Assembly (NCBI RefSeq): GCF_019670105.1
Contig: NZ_AP023032.1
Location: 3,979,501-4,043,500, forward strand
From: Agarivorans albus
GTDB lineage: Bacteria > Pseudomonadota > Gammaproteobacteria > Enterobacterales > Celerinatantimonadaceae
Direction of reading: 5' to 3'
Length of the DNA stretch: 64,000 nt
Shown: positions 63,881-64,000 of the stretch, one piece after another
How positions within the stretch are numbered: the first letter of the stretch is position 1
Layout of the letters: each line of letters begins with the position of its first letter
Translations under genes and position numbers: made by a program
Notes under the pieces: generated by a model
What the model was told of the DNA's origin: nothing
Seen by the model: the letters and a program-made list of their open reading frames with translations, nothing else
Databases searched by the model: none

Positions 63881-64000
63881 ATGAAGTTTGTTGCTTGGTT
63901 CCGCCGCTTTGAAGAAAACTTCATCGCATTATTGTTGGTGACCATGACGCTACTGGTATTTGTAGAAGTGATCATGCGTTTTGTATTCAACGCCGGCATT
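63881..64000 (+). CDS. dctQ: TRAP transporter small permease DctQ (partial)
   Basis: Only the first 40 codons are in the window. They give MKFVAWFRRFEENFIALLLV and the first membrane segment (LLLVTMTLLVFVEVIMRFVF), typical of the four-helix DctQ subunit. AAGGA lies seven bases before the ATG. The gene runs off the right edge; a dctM gene should follow. Confidence 0.85.
   Translation, partial: MKFVAWFRRFEENFIALLLVTMTLLVFVEVIMRFVFNAGI

Overview
The window looks like a chromosomal segment of a marine gammaproteobacterium of the Alteromonadales/Vibrionales type. The best guess is an agar-degrading genus such as Agarivorans; this is inferred from a secreted GH16 agarase-like enzyme, a Vibrio-type HapR/LuxR regulator next to hpt, and gene orders shared with Vibrio, Shewanella and E. 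coli (sfsA-dksA-gluQ-pcnB-folK-panBCD, mtnN-cobD-btuF, yadGH/hpt, erpA near hemL, cysJIH, dctBD-dctPQ). No rRNA, tRNA, CRISPR array, prophage or insertion sequence was recognised. Most of the window is core chromosome with short accessory stretches.

Layout. 1-3.5 kb: a cut PAS sensor gene, the radical SAM gene yhcC, a DUF2750 gene and tyrS. 3.8-6.6 kb: GH16 agarase-like enzyme with a ricin-type lectin domain, then an AldA-like aldehyde dehydrogenase. 6.7-8.4 kb: a 28-residue membrane peptide, an unrecognised protein and a GNAT acetyltransferase. 8.4-14.1 kb: mtnN-cobD-btuF, an OapA/M23 endopeptidase and anmK; a strong minus-strand terminator at the end of btuF suggests an unannotated RNA. 14.1-18.4 kb: an RND pump and its adaptor. 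18.5-22 kb: erpA, a DUF6776 gene, hemL, a DUF2845 gene and ybaN. 22.2-23.6 kb: a small-protein island whose centre is three tandem genes for near-identical secreted cysteine peptides. 23.9-26.9 kb: dut-like gene and mrcB. 27.2-32.2 kb: a sugar locus with an IclR regulator, a GH2 glycosidase, an LacY-like symporter and a 34-residue membrane protein coupled to it; the two minus-strand units share a palindrome in their promoters. 32.5-37.1 kb: patatin lipoprotein, outer-membrane barrel, hrpB. 37.2-43.7 kb: sfsA, dksA, gluQ, pcnB (apparently starting at AUU), folK and panBCD. 43.9-46.3 kb: a three-gene chemoreceptor operon in which the NIT-like sensor and the methyl-accepting module are separate proteins. 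46.3-50.2 kb: TrmB-like methyltransferase, yadH, yadG, hpt, and a HapR/LuxR-type quorum-sensing regulator. 50.2-55 kb: mpl, several secreted proteins including a Kazal-type lipoprotein, ytfJ-like and TIGR03899 genes. 55-59.3 kb: cysJIH. 59.4-64 kb: DctB/DctD, a sigma-54-type promoter, dctP and the start of dctQ.

How they work together. The agarase, aldehyde dehydrogenase, GH2/MFS/IclR locus and TRAP transporter point to a life on algal polysaccharides and organic acids, with chemotaxis and quorum sensing as regulators. Functions are assigned from recognised motifs and remembered family sequences only; no database search was run.
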